Part shown: in pieces, positions 8,958 through 23,200 of the stretch
Numbering within the stretch: position 1 is the stretch's first letter
Layout of the letters: each line of letters begins with the position of its first letter
Assembly (NCBI GenBank): GCA_017654935.2
Contig: CM065699.1
Coordinates: forward strand, 6,428,551 to 6,492,550
DNA from: Phymorhynchus buccinoides
Taxonomy: Eukaryota > Mollusca > Gastropoda > Neogastropoda > Raphitomidae
Length of the DNA: 64,000 bases
Reading direction: 5' to 3'
Notes under the pieces: generated by a model
The model's database searches: none
Seen by the model: the letters and a program-made list of their open reading frames with translations, nothing else
Told to the model about the DNA's origin: nothing
Position numbers and translations under genes: made by a program

Positions 8958-11900
8958 GTATTCAAGGGTCACACAGACGTTGTGCGGTGCATCTGTCCCG
9001 ATCCCACCGGCCAGTACCTTGTGTCAGGTAGCTGGCTGTCATGTTTACCATTTGTTTCCTTGAAAGTGTTCAACGTGTTGCTAAATCCAAATAAGATTAA
9101 CCTTTTCGCTGTCAGCCCAAAATACCATCAAACTTAACTGGTCGGAGAAAAAATATGTATCTGAAATATTGTGAATTCCTCTGTGACATGTATAGATAGC
9201 ATTAGGGCTATGTTTACCTCCCAAAATTAAGAAGCTAGGGTCTTCGTATAACAGGCCCTCATTTGATGCCTTTGGTGACATGGGTGTTAAACCATTGTGG
9301 TGCATAAATGCGACATTGGCGGCAAAAGGGTTAGACGTTTTCTTTTTTCACAACACAAATAATTTGTACCTTTACTGACTGTTTCGTCCATTGCTGTGGA
9401 CTTCCTCCGAGTGACTGACTTGATGACGACGCCTCACTCTCAGCTCCGATCTTCGGGAATTTTCGCCAATCTAACGAAGATTGACGAGAAGAGGGTGGTA
9501 AATCCCCGACAGAAAAGAACCACAAGAAAACAATGGGAATCAACGTACGAGGAAATTGCCATCACCGACCACCAGAACATAGAAAGCCATGGGGTTGACT
9601 GGGAGGGGGCCACAATGTTAGAACGGGAGTTAGACTTGAGGACGAGAAAGAAGAAGGAGTCCATTCACATCAAGTTGACACCATCAGTCACGAATAGGGA
9701 CCAGGGGGCATTCCTGTCGGGGATCTACGACCCTCTTCTCGCCAATCTTCATAAGGTTGGCGGAAATTCCAGAAGATCGGAGCTGAGAGAGACGTTGTCA
9801 TTGTTGTTGTTTTTGTTGTCGTACCCTGGCTTAAAGACTCCAGGGATCATCCTAACAGCCGAAGCACTTGTAGCACAATGGCACAAATGCACCAGCTGGG
9901 GATGAGAATATTACGTGTGTGAACGTTTTTTATTACACCGCCACGTGGGCAGCCACACTCCGACTTCGGAGGAATCATGTCAGTCACTCGGAGGAAGTCC
10001 ACAGAAGTGGACGAAACAGTCAATAAAGGTACAAATTATTTGCGTTGTGAACAAAGAAAAAATGTAACCTTATTTACAGTTTGTTTGTTTCTTGTCTCTG
10101 GAATAAACACTTTGATCAGTTATTAGACCCTTTATTTGTCTTGATTACTTTGTCTGGTGCAATGTGCCTGTCTACTGGCCGTGCTGTTGCCAGACTCCAC
10201 GTGTACTGTTGATGCAGTGTCAGCTTTCAGCTTTGGCAGAATAGTTTTGTAAAATAACTTTTCTGTCTGAGAATAAGTCTGTGTTAGAACATCTGGTACA
10301 TTGGCAGCAGTCAATTCTGGCGTAATTCGCCAGCGGAAAAACTTAGGGAGAGCGCTTGATAAAGAAAAAGGTGAGGGGTTTGCTAATAGACGATTTTCGG
10401 AGAAAAAAAACTAGGGTAGAGGACTTCGTGAAAATTAGAGTTGTTAACTTGTTTACCTCCATTACTCGGTCAAATACCATAGCAACAATGCAACAATGGC
10501 GTCAAAGCTTGAAACCGCAGGATGCGAGTCAGCGACTTGCAAACATTTAAAGAAAAATTAGGTGTGGCCAGTGGCCACAAACTGATAACACTTGCAAAAT
10601 GTGACGTAAAAATATAAATGACATAATTTTTTAGAATGTTGTCCAGTGTTCTAAGTGCTGTATGTCTGCTCAGATAGGCTACGAGAGCTGATGGTAGAGT
10701 GACTTCCCCTGTTTGACCGATTGAATTAGGCAAGATCACCCCCACGCACCATGAAATTACTCCCCTTAATTATTTCCGAACAATTCCTATTGATAGTGTG
10801 TGTGCGCGTGCATGCTCGGGTCCATGTGTGTGAACGTTTTTTCCTTTGCATTGTTCTTCATTTCCCATTGTGTCCTGCCCCAGGTTCTGATGACGGCACC
10901 GTCAGGTTCTGGGAGGTGGAGTCAGGGGGCTGCTACAAGACGGTCAAGGTCGGAGGTCGCGTCACTTCCCTGGCCTGGAATCCCAACAGAGCCGATAGTC
11001 TCGTTGCCGTCGTCGTGTAAGTCGAGTCAAGTCGAGTCAAGTCAACTTATCTAAAAAAAAGAAAGTCATGCCAGGTGTAACTACATAACAGAAACCACAA
11101 CAGTACTGTAAAGCTTTAATTAACCCCTTGACTGCCACCAACGTATTACGTACGGACCTGGTGACATCACTGATGAAGTCATCAGAATGAAGAGAAATAA
11201 CCCTGATATGCTGGCTTTTGCTCTAACGTCATCAAGAGAGTTACATCCCCGGACCATTTTCTCAGATTGACTCTATCAGTTGTCTTTTCCATGTAATGAT
11301 TTGCCCAATTATTTTTTTCTTTAATTTTCTCTGGCAGTCAAGGGGTTAAAACGCTTGAAACGCAATTATAGCAACCAAAGTACTATCGCTTCATTTTACA
11401 TATCCTATGAAATGTTATGTGTTGGTATATTTGATTATCGTGTTTTTAACCCTTTCAACCTGGGCAGCCATTTTTCAGCCAAAAAATACCATTAAACTTA
11501 ACAGGGTAGAGATACAAATATTTCTGCAATGTTACGAATTCATCTGTGACATATAATCATATATAACGTTAGGCCTATCCTTACCTCCCAAAATTAAGAA
11601 AATAGGGTCTTTGGATAACAGGCTCTGATTTGATGCCTTTGAGTGACATGGGTGTTAAATCACTGTGGTGCTAAAATGCGACTTTGGCGGTGAAAGGGTT
11701 AAATGTATGTGTTTTATGCCCTGCCACAAATCAATTTCTCATGTATAAGCTAATAAAGTAGTCCATCTTTGGTACTGAATGTGGTTGTACTGTCGTAGTT
11801 TGAGTTATTGGTGTGTGAGAGCTTTGCTCCTCTGTTCTCAATACACTGTATACTTTAAAGTTTAATCCCATGCTACTCTGTAACTTTCATGTGTGTGTGT

Positions 11901-14900
11901 TGTGTTGTGTTTGCGCATTATTTCAGGAATCAAACAGTGCTGCTGATCAACCCGTGGCTGGGTAACAGGGTGTTGGCCGAGAAGACCGACGACAACATGG
12001 TGCCTCCTCTAGACCTGCCCTCCACCTCTGACGGTTAGTCTGTCTGTCCGTCTGTCTGTTCAAGTGCGTCTGTCTGTTCAAGTGCGTCCATCTGTGTTCA
12101 AGTGCGTCTGTCTGTTCAAGTGCGTCCGTCTGTCTGTTCAAGTGCGTCCATCTGTGTTCAAGTGCGTCTGTCTGTTCAAGTGCGTCCGTCTGTCTGTTCA
12201 AGTGCATCTGTCTGTCTATCTGTTCAAGTGTGTCCGTCTGTCTATCTGTTCAAGTGCGTCTGTCTGTCTGTCTGTTCAAGTGTGTCCGTCTGTCTGTTCA
12301 AGTGCGTCCATCTGTGTTCAAGTGCGTCTGTCTGTTCAAGTGCGTCCGTCTGTCTGTCTGTTCAAGTGCATCTGTCTGTCTATCTGTTCAAGTGTGTCCG
12401 TCTGTCTATCTGTTCAAGTGCGTCTGTCTGTCTGTCTGTTCAAGTGTGTCCGTCTGTCTGTTCAAGTGCGTCCATCTGTGTTCAAGTGCGTCTGTCTGTT
12501 CAAGTGCGTCCGTCTGTCTGTCTGTTCAAGTGCATCTGTCTGTCTATCTGTTCAAGTGTGTCCGTCTGTCTATCTGTTCAAGTGCGTCTGTCTGTCTGTC
12601 TGTTCAAGTGTGTCCGTCTGTTCAAGTGCGTCCGTCTGTCTGTCTGTTCAAGTGCGTCTGTCTGTCTATCTGTTCAAGTGCGTCCGTCTGTCTGTCTGTT
12701 CAAGTGCGTCTGTCTGTCTGTCTGTTCAAGTGCGTCCGTCTGTCTGTTCAAGTGCGTCTGTCTGTCTGTCTGTTCAAGTGTGTCCGTCTGTCTGTTCAAG
12801 TGCATCTGTCTGTCTGTTCAAGTGCATCTGTCTGTTTGTTCAAGTGCATCTGTCTGTCTGTGTCTGTTCAAGTGCGTCCATCTGTCTGTTCAAGTGCGTC
12901 CATCTGTCTGTTCAAGTGCGTCTGTCTGTCTGTCTGTTCAAGTGCGTCCATCTGTCTGTTCAAGTGCATCTGTTTGTCGATCTGTTGAAGTGCGTCTGTC
13001 TGTCCGTCCGTCTGTTTGTCTGTTCAAGTGCATCCATCTGTCTGTCTGTTTAAGTGCATCCGTCTGTCTGTCAGAAGCGACAATTACAATTTTCTGACTG
13101 TATGCTTTCATCTTTGTAGTTGCCTTCTATATTTGAGGGCTTGTGTGTGTGTATATCACTGTGTGTATATCACTGTGTGTATATCACTGTGTGTATATCA
13201 CTGTGTGTATATCACTGTGTGTATATCACTGTGTGTATGTGTGTGTGTATATCACTGTGTGTATGTGTGCAACTGCATGCAGATATGCAGTGATGCCCCG
13301 AGGACCCGGTCATTGAAGATGTCCTATTCAGGCTATTGTGTTCTCCCCTGTCAGGACGAATGTCTGATAAAAATGTTAACACTGGCACGCTTTGTTTTAT
13401 TGATTTCTGCAAGAGCCAGGACATTGTCCTATTGATTTGTTATTTCAGGACAGTTTGTCCTATTGATTTGTTGTTTCAGGACAGTTTGTCCTATTGATTT
13501 GTTGTTTCAGGACAGTTTGTTCTATTGATTTTGTTGTTTCAGGACAGTTTGTCCTATTGATTTGTTGTTTCAGGACAGTTTGTCCTATTGATTTGTTGTT
13601 TCAGGACAGTTTGTCCAATTGATTTGTTGTTTCAGGACAGTTTGTCCTATTGATTTGTTGTTTCAGGACAGTTTGTCCTATTGATTTGTTGTTTCAGGAC
13701 AGTTTGTCCAATTGATTTGTTGTTTCAGGACAGTTTGTCCTATTGATTTGTTGTCTCAGGACAGTTTGTCCTATCACCTTTCCATCCTCGATACATCACT
13801 GCTATGTGTTTGATATTTTCTACTCACAGAGACTCGTCTCACCTAAGGAAACCTAGCTATCAGTTTGGTTTATACCAAGCAGCAGGATTTCTCCCTGCTC
13901 TTATGGATGTTTAACCTTGTTTGCATTAGGAAGATTGATTGATTGACTGGCTCGTTAACTGATCGGTGGATAAAAACTTTTTTTTAAAAATGGTTTACGC
14001 ATTGGACTGTAGAGGGGAAGTATTGTTTTTTGATTTTGATCTTATTGTTTTTTTGCTCCTTCTGTTGCCTGCTTTTTGCTATATTTGCTGTTTTCTTGTT
14101 TGTCTATGTTGATAAAGGCGCATTCGCCGAAATATCCAGTAGTTTTGTTTTGTCTCTTGTGAATAAAATAATGTCACTTTACACTTGTTGTGTAGTTGTT
14201 TGTTTGTTGTATGATTGGTGGATAGATGGATGGACTGACATTTTGAGTGTATGGATGGATCAACTGATTGAATGATTGATTGTTGATGCCGTATTTACAG
14301 ACGCTAAGGGCGTGGCAGTGAAGTGGGTGCCCTCTGACATCGGCACACAGGACCACAGACAGGGAATCCACATGAGGCTGTGATTGAATGATTGATTGAC
14401 TGATTGTTGATGACATATTTACAGACCCTAAGGGCGTGGCAGTGAAGTGGGTGCCCTCTGACGTCGGCACACAGGACCACAGACAGGGAATCCACATGAG
14501 GCTGTGATTGAATGATTGATTGATTGTTGATGACATATTTACAGACGCTAAGGGCGTGGCAGTGAAGTGGGTGCCCTCTGACGTCGGCTCACAGGACCAC
14601 AGACAGGGAATCCACATGAGGCTGGAACACCCTCAGGTAGGGCGAAGTTGGAAGGTTTTTGTTCGTTTTTCAAATACAATTCTTATGGCAAACACTTGGG
14701 TCTTTTCTCTTGATTTTGGAACCTGTTGCAGAAAGTAATTCTGTTTTCACTGCTCAAAGTTTTTTTGTGTTAAACAGCCATCAAGCAAGAGCTTCAGCAC
14801 ACTGGGGGTTTTCTGACGTTCCGTACTCTGCCATACCCACTAGGTACTTAGGGTATCTACCCCAAGTTCGAACATGAAGGTCATTGGTCAAAGGTCAAGG

Positions 14901-16483
14901 TCACTGGAGACAAAACTGCTGCCACACGGCTACTTGATCTAGCGTTTTTACGCTTACAATTTTTTTTTATTAATCCATATCGGGTTAGGTAGAGAGTTAG
15001 ACAATGCACGCACAGGTCAGTGTGAAGGACAGGGACTGAGTGATGAGTATAAAGGGGGAAAAAAGGTCAGAAAACAAGATTCCCATAACTGAGTTTCCCA
15101 CTGGAGGAAACATGCAGCTCTGATCTCCGGCTTAAAAATTAAAAAAATGCTTGGTTGTGTTTAACCCTTTCGCCGCCAGCCATTTTTCAGCCAAAAAATA
15201 CTATTAAACTTACCAGAGTAAAGAGAGAAAAAATCTGCAATATTGTGAATTACTCTGTGAAATGCATAACCAGGCATGGGAATTGTCCGCAAAAATGTTT
15301 TTGAAATTGTTACTAAATACTTCGTTTTTGTTACTAAATACTTCAATTGGGGGGCTTTTTCAGGCTTTTCAGAGCTTTTTGTCTCTGACAATTCCCATGC
15401 CTGATAACATTAGGCCTACCCTTGCCTCCCAAAAATTATGAAAAATAGGGTCTTCACATAACAGGCCCCGGTTTGATGCTTTTTAGTGACATGGGTGTTA
15501 AACCATTGTGGTGCATAAATGCGACATTGGCGGTGAAGGGGTTAATAGGCAGTAGGGTAAGACGGATAATTTGTAGGCATTTATTTAACTGCTAATGAGG
15601 ACATTATGTTTTGTCTTTGAGGGTAAATTAATCTGGATTGTCCGTTTTTACCCCAAAATGTGAAATCGCTGTTTGCTATATAATTATTTTGTCGAAATTG
15701 AGTGGGCTAAATGAATTGAAAACCGAGCTTGCCCTGTATCCGTGCTCGTTTTTTGTTTGTTTCAAAAAATGAAATGTCTTTGAAGAAGTAATTTGAACAG
15801 AAATTGGAATCAGTAACCTTTTCTCCCCATGGGGATACCGGGGGCTCTTTTGTATATATAGTTCCCCCACCTTCTGGGTGTTCTGTGCTTGTATCTTCCT
15901 CTAAACTGTCCCTCTCTTTGACTCTGCCTTTTCCCTTTGCTTACTGTTATCTACTATCTTTCTGCCTTTCCTGTCCATTCTCCTGCTTTTTTTCAAGAAA
16001 CACTTTCAAAAAGATTTCCTCCAGCCGAAGTCGGACATGCTGGGCCTAATTATTTCTTACTTAGGCGCATAACGGCAGCATGACGCATCTGCGCTCATAA
16101 TTGACAGGAAACTGTCTGATCGATCAAAGAAAAAGAAGAAGTAACCTTCTGTTTTTGTGTGCAGGAAGTGATGCAGGTGACGTGGCATGGCATGGGAGAC
16201 TACTTTGCCAGCGTGATGCCCAAGGGAGGCAAGCAGGCCGTGCAGATCCACCGACTGTCCAAAAGGCACTCCCAGGTAGGACCACAGTGGGTGGTTACTG
16301 CTTATGTGTGGGTGTGTGGGTGTGCGCGTGCGTTTGGGTGTGTGTGTGCGTACATGTGTGTGTGTGTCTCTGTGTGTGTGTGTGCGTGTGTGCGTACGTG
16401 TGTGTGAGTGTGTGTGTGTGTGTGCGTACGTGTGTGTGCATGTGTGTGTGCATGTGTGTGTGTGTGTGTGTGTTACGTGCGTG

Positions 16484-16533
<50 letters not shown>

Positions 16534-17225
16534 CCTATCGGGTACTTTTTCCTTCGCCCTGGTTTTCTGCCTAGTAAAGTGACTGACCGATTTACACTGG
16601 TGGTTTGATTGTATTCGTGCAACTTTTATTTTCCAGAGTCCGTTCTCCAAGTCCAAAGGCTTGGTGCAGCGAGTGCAGTTTCATCCCTTGCGACCCGTGC
16701 TCTTCGTGGCGGTGAGTTCAACCGTTCATTTTATGCATATAGGGATTGGGGGGTTTTCTGGCGTACTCAGGAAATCCAGTTTTTGATGTGCCGAAACTTG
16801 AGACTTCCGGTTTTGGGATGCAGTAGCTTGTGGATTTGGGTTTGTGGATGCCGAAGCTTGAGACTTCTAGTTTTGGGATGCCAGAACTTGTGGCTTCCAG
16901 GTTTTTTTTATGCAGAAACTTGTGGCTTCCGTTTTTTGGATGTCGAAATTTGTGGCTTCCGGTTTTTGGATGACGGAACTTGTGGCTTCCGGTTTTTGGA
17001 TGCTGAAACTTGAGACTTCCGGTTTTTGGATGCTGAAACGTGTGGCTTCCGGTTTTGGGATGCTGAAACTTGAGACTTCCGGTTTTTGGATGCTGAAACT
17101 TGTGGCTTCCGGTTTTTGGAGTGACAAAGCCACAATGAGGAAAAGATTGATTGCATGTTTTGTAAGCAGTTACATACTTTTGAGCCAAAACCTGGATAGT
17201 TTTGATATAAAAAATGTCCGCACAT

Positions 17226-17297
<72 letters not shown>

Positions 17298-20200
17298 CAC
17301 ATGCACATACACACACACTGCTCAGCAAAAAAAAAGTCAACTGTGAATGTTCTGAGTTGGGGGTTGTGACGGAATTCTCCTGAAGCTTTGACCCAAAAAA
17401 CCCAGCTCATCAAATGTGGTGAAAGACATTTTTACATATCAAATGATGAAAGTAGAGTTATTATTGCTCTTTTAATCTTTAGCACACTGCAGGCGCCCTG
17501 TGTTGCCCAGAGAGTGGTAGTCAAATTAAGCACTTCGCAGACATTATTTTCGTAACTAAAAATGGAAACAACCTTACGTTTGCTCTAGAACGAGGCTCAA
17601 CCACATCCGTTTCTTCCTGCTAACCACCATTTGCATTTTAAATCGTTTATTGAACAGTTTTGTTCAATCAGAAAGTCAAGTAAATATTAAACATGTCGGA
17701 TTTCCGTGTTGGTGAAGCTTTTCTACTGGAAATGATCATCGATGTTTGTTTAGATCATGCATTTCTAGGCTTTGTTAGGTCGGATTTCGACAGTGAAAGA
17801 GCCTCAGAAGATCGTAGTGCAGTAGAAGGGGGGAGGGTAGATAGTGTCAGTGTGACTTGATGAAACGATCCAGATCTTTATTGGTCATTGGGCAATCTAA
17901 ACAAATAACAAAAAAACAGACTTTATGGTTCATGAACGTTTTCATTGTCATCATCATCATCATCAGCACCATCACAATCATTATCATTATTTGTGTGTTT
18001 TAAAATATGTTGTGTTATCTATGCAAAATTGCCTTTCTAAACATTACTTGTGCCATGTCAAAATTATTATTTTAAAATTTAATGTACATGCCAGGCATCG
18101 AGTTTCTTTGTTTTGTATGAAATCATTAAAATGATTGATTGATTGATTGATGTTAACGTTTCATTGTGTGTGCAGACCCAGCGGTTTGTGCGTGTGTACA
18201 ACCTGTCTAAACAGCAGCTGGTGAAGAAGCTGCAGACCAACTGTAAATGGGTGTCATCCATGGACATCCACCCCGGAGGTAACCAATCCTCACCTGTAGC
18301 CTGGGAACAAACTTCACTCAAGCTCAGTGATGCACCGCGGATGTTAAAATGATGGGACAAACTGTCCTGAATGTTAAAATCCCACCATGCCGATGGTTTT
18401 TTTTTCTCTTGCTTGGAAGATTTCTGAAGATTTCTTACGAGTGAGAGAGAGTGAAAACTCGTGAAAACGCTGATTTTCACACATCTGTGTGGCGGGTCTT
18501 TAAATTTCAATGTTAAATTTCAACAGGACATTTGACATAATAGGACATTTTCAGTTTTAATAAGAGTATGTCCTGTGACCTGAGCCTCAGGCCATCACTG
18601 CGAGCTAGTTGTTGACCACTGTGCTAGGTGATGTTACCTGTGCTGGGTTTCAGCTATCAGATGTTCTGTGACCTGAGCCTCAGGCCATCACTAGTTGTTG
18701 ACCACTGTGCTAGGTGATGTTACCTGTGCTGGGTTTCAGCTATCAGATGTTCTGTGACCTGAGCCTCAGGCCATCACTAGTTGTTGACCACTGTGCTAGG
18801 TGATGTTACCTGTGCTGGGTTTCAGCTATCAGATGTTCTGTGACCTGAGCCTCAGGCCATCACTAATTGTTGACCACTGTGCTAGGTGATGTTACCTGTG
18901 CTGGGTTTCAGCTATCAGATGTCCTGTGACCTGAGCCTCAGGCCATCACTAGTTGTTGACCACTGTGCTAGGTGATGTTACCTGTGCTGGGTTTCAGCTA
19001 TCAGATGTTCTGTGACCTGAGCCTCAGGCCATCACTAATTGTTGACCATTGTGCTAGGTGATGTTACCTGTGCTGGGTTTCAGCTATCAGGATGTAAGCT
19101 TTATCTTTTGCTTTTATTCTTTTTCTTCCTATTACTGGACTGGGCCTCACGGCATTTAAGTCCAACTTGGTACGCGACTGACAGGCGACGTGTGCTCTAA
19201 ATGCTTAATTTTAAAAACTTGAATAATAATTTGGGATCCATCCCTAAACTTAAGGTTAAAACTATATACACTGGTCAACTGGGAGATCAGCAGACGGAGA
19301 TTTACATTCTGAAGTATTGAAATTTACGTCATTGTGTGTGTGTGGGTGGGTGTACTAGTGCTAGCTACTGTGCTTTGCATAGTGTGTGTGTCGGTGTGTT
19401 TGTGCGCGCATGAACTTGTGTGAATGCATTGCTATGATTTTAATAATGTGTGTGTGTGTGCGCGTGCCTGCATGTTTTCTTCTTTGCTGTGCGTGGCCAG
19501 AATCAACTCTTTGATTATTTTTTGCCACAGAATGTGTGGTGTGGGATGTGTGTGTGTGTGTGTGTGTGTAGAATGTATGTGTAGGATGTGTGTGTGAGTA
19601 TGTGCCTGTGCGTGTGCGTGCCTGCCTGCCTGCATGTGTGTGCGTGCTTGTGTGTGTGTGTGCGTGCGTGCCTGTGCGTGCGTGCTACCTTGATAAAAAG
19701 CATCATGAAATCCACTGTGCATTGCGGGGTGTATAATAAACCAGACAGTGACCACCACAAAAGGAACACGGAAGGCAGACCACACCATGTGGAAAAATAC
19801 CCCATTTTATTGTGATTTACTGCAAATGTCAGCACCATGTGGAAACCCCCCCCATTTTATTGTGATTTACTGCAAATGTCAGTCCATGTGGAAAAATACC
19901 CCATTTTATTGTGATTTACTGCAAATGTCAGCACCATGTGGAAAAAACCCCCATTTTATTGTGATTTACTGCAAATGTCAGTCCATGTGGAAAAATACCC
20001 CATTTTATTGTGATTTACTGCAAATGTCAGTCCATGTGGAAAAATACCCCATTTTATTGTGATTTACTGCAAATGTCAGTCCATGTGGAAAAATACCCCA
20101 TTTTATTGTGATTTACTGCAAATGTCAGTCCATGTTGTGGTGGTGGTTTTTCAGGTGACAACGTGCTGGTTGGCAGTTACGACTGTCGCTCCAACTGGTT

Positions 20201-23200
20201 TGACATGGACCTCTCCACCAAGCCCTACCAGATTCTGAAGTGAGTGTCATGATTACCTACAGCAATTTATATTCACCGTATTTCACTGGCTATAAGGTGA
20301 TATTAAGCAAAGGGTGAATACTCTCTTTCTAATTAACTCCCCTCCACCAAAGTTGATTACGATACCAATCACCTAGCAGAGCGTGGGTCAGAACCAAAGT
20401 GAGACAAACAAAGCATCATTCTCAAAAAAGAATGTGCCAAGTTCGCCTTTATGACCCTCCACCCACACGGTACACATCAACAATGGTGGAGAGGACGACA
20501 TACAAACAAATCAACATCTATCCAAGAATGATGCTTGGTTTGTCTCACTTTGGTTCTGACCCACGCACTGCTAGCTGATTGGTATCATAATCAACTTTGG
20601 TGGAGGGGAGTTAATTAGAAAGAGAGTATTCACCCTTTGTTCAATTTTGTTGTCTCCTCTCTTGGCCTCACTATTTCATTCTTATAAGGCGATACTTTTC
20701 TTCCCGGACTGAGACCCCTGCGCCTTATACGGGCATGAAAACAGCTCCGCCGTCTCTGCCGAAAAATTGTCGTAGTTGAAGAAGGAATCTCCGCCGAAAA
20801 ATAATTTTCTCTGCCGATAATGCGAGCGCAATGTTAGGCCGGGTTCACATTAGACGCGTAAGTTCCGTATGGAAAACCCTAGTAAGTAAGTGGAAGAAAG
20901 AAGGATAAAAGTTTACGCATATAGGGGAAATTCGGACACATGCGCAAATCTTTTCCTTTCTTTGTTTCACTTATTTGTGGATTGCGCACGGGTTTCCGCA
21001 TGGAATATCCGCTTATGTGTGGACACAGCCTTATCAGACCTGTTTACCCCCTACACAAGTCTTGAGTAGTCTGGATAGCTGAAATGAGTAGTTTTGGCTC
21101 AAAATGTGTAGTTTTATTCATGAAGCCATCAAACAATGTTCACTGAAAATGGAGTGAAAATGAGTAATTAAAGCATTATTTTTAATTTTGAAGAGTAGTG
21201 GAGATCCAAATTGAGTAGAATACTACCCGAAAGAGTAGAGTAAACAGGTCTGCCTTATTCTCAAACAGCGTGGTTCGTATTTGGTCGAGTGTGCGCTTGT
21301 GGTCGCTAGCAAAAAGGGCCGATGGAGTGTCCCACAAACGGTGTGTTGGATTGTTTGGAGGCAAGGCAGGCCGCAAAATGAGCACTTGCGTGTGCCCTCA
21401 CCCCCCACCCCCCGCCCCGCGCTCACGCCAGTTGGTTTTGGATAGTAGCATGTGTGCTCTTCGGTGCTGCCCCCCACCCCCCACCCCCCGCCCCGCGCTC
21501 ACGGCAGTTGGTTTTGGATAGTAGCATGTGTGCTCTTCGGTGCTGCCCCCCCCCCCCACCCCCCCCCCCGCCCCCGGCAGTTGGTTTTGGATAGTAGCAT
21601 GTGTGCTCTTCGGTGCTGCTGCCCCCCACCCCCACCCCCACCCCCACACAAAAGTTCTTACGATAGTGGAAAATCCGGGTTGAAGAATTTCTCGGCTGGA
21701 AAATCTCCTCTTTCTTTTTGAACATCAGTTTTCATGCCTGTTTATAGTATGATTATTGTTGTTGTTGTCTTACCCTGGCTAAAAGACTCCAGGGATCATT
21801 CCAACAGTAGAAGCACTTGAACACTGTGGTACAAATGCATCAGCTAGGGACGAGAACATTACGTGTGTGACCGTTTTTGATTACCCCGCCATGTGGGCAG
21901 CCACATTCCGACTTTGGGGGATTTGGGAGACTGGTGATGTTATGCTAGGAGCTTGTCATGGCTAAAGACAATCCCCCGCATAACTATGCAGAGCATAACA
22001 TTTTGATGTAGCCTTGGTGTTCTAGTTTATGTCAGTAGGGCATTTGCCGCGTGCCGGCGACCTTGAATTTCATTGAGTTAAAATTTAGAGTTGAAATAAC
22101 TTGAATTAGAAAGGTCAGCGTAACTCGGGCAGAACGAGCGCGGGCAGATTAGTAGTCTAGTACAGAGAACGAACACTCGTGACGAATGCCCTATTGGTCT
22201 GACACAGCCCTATGCCAAGGCGAATCCAATGGTGGAATTCAAACTTTATTTTTATAACCTAGTTGGTCATATAATGCATGGTTTTTTTTTCATGTGATTA
22301 TTCATAGTTTGACCCATTAATTTCCAGTTTGCACCCAACAAATTTTGATGGTGCATGAAAAAAAAATGTATGAAAGTCGCTCAGCATATTTTGAAGCAAA
22401 AGCAAAAATTAATCAACAATCTTAAAAATCTCTAATTTCTGTTTGGGACATATTTGTTTGCAGACATCACAAGCGAGCCATCAGACAGGTGTGCTATCAT
22501 CGTCAGTACCCACTGTTTGCTTCAGCCTCTGATGACGGCACTGTCATCGTGTGTCACGGCAAAGTATACAGGTATGTAAACCAATACCCACTGTTTGCTT
22601 CAGCCTCTGATGACGGCACTGTCATCGTGTGTCACGGCAAAGTATACAGGTATGTAAACCAATACCCACTGTTGGCTTGGCACTGTCATTGTGTGTCACA
22701 GCAAAGTATACAGGTATGTAAACCAATACCATCTGTTGGTTTGGCACTGTCATGTGTCATGGCAAAGTATACAGGTATGTAAACCAATACCATCTGTTGG
22801 TTTGGCACTGTCATGTGTCATGGCAAAGTATACAGGTATGTAAACTAATACCCAGGTTGTAGTAAGATTGTTTTTGCTTTTTTTTATGTTGCTTTGTTTG
22901 TTTTTAATGTATTGTTTTTGTGGTCATTTGAATCCTTCCATCTTGTGAAACAGTGGCACGGCGCTAGGATGACCGACAATTTCTTGCAGTGTGTGTGAAA
23001 CTATCGTCATCAGGGCTGGCATTTATCTGGGAAATGCGTGGTTTCAGAGAAAATTTCAAATAAGTTATTAGAAGAAAAAGGATTAGGGGGCTGAGGATTG
23101 GGAATGTTTGTGCACATATGTAAAGGTTTATTATTTTAGTGGAATTGTAAAGCGCTTAGAGCTTATAAGTATAAGCGCTCTATAAATTGTCTTAATAAAT

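Noticed and set aside
7956..8972. Minus-strand 338-codon frame across the first gap
   Set aside because: Half of it is N and the rest is a GAT/AAT minisatellite. The overlap with BOP1 exon 1 is on the opposite strand.
12064..13097. Long plus-strand open frames (about 330 codons, S-V-C-L-F-K repeats)
   Set aside because: They run through the TGTTCAAGTGCGTC satellite in three frames at once, inside a BOP1 intron. No domain, start context or splice logic.
13433..13775. CRISPR-like or exon array (31-bp units)
   Set aside because: No spacers and no open coding frame; tandem satellite with acceptor-like motifs only.
14174..14617. Minus-strand 147-codon frame
   Set aside because: Antisense of the triplicated BOP1 exon 4 region.
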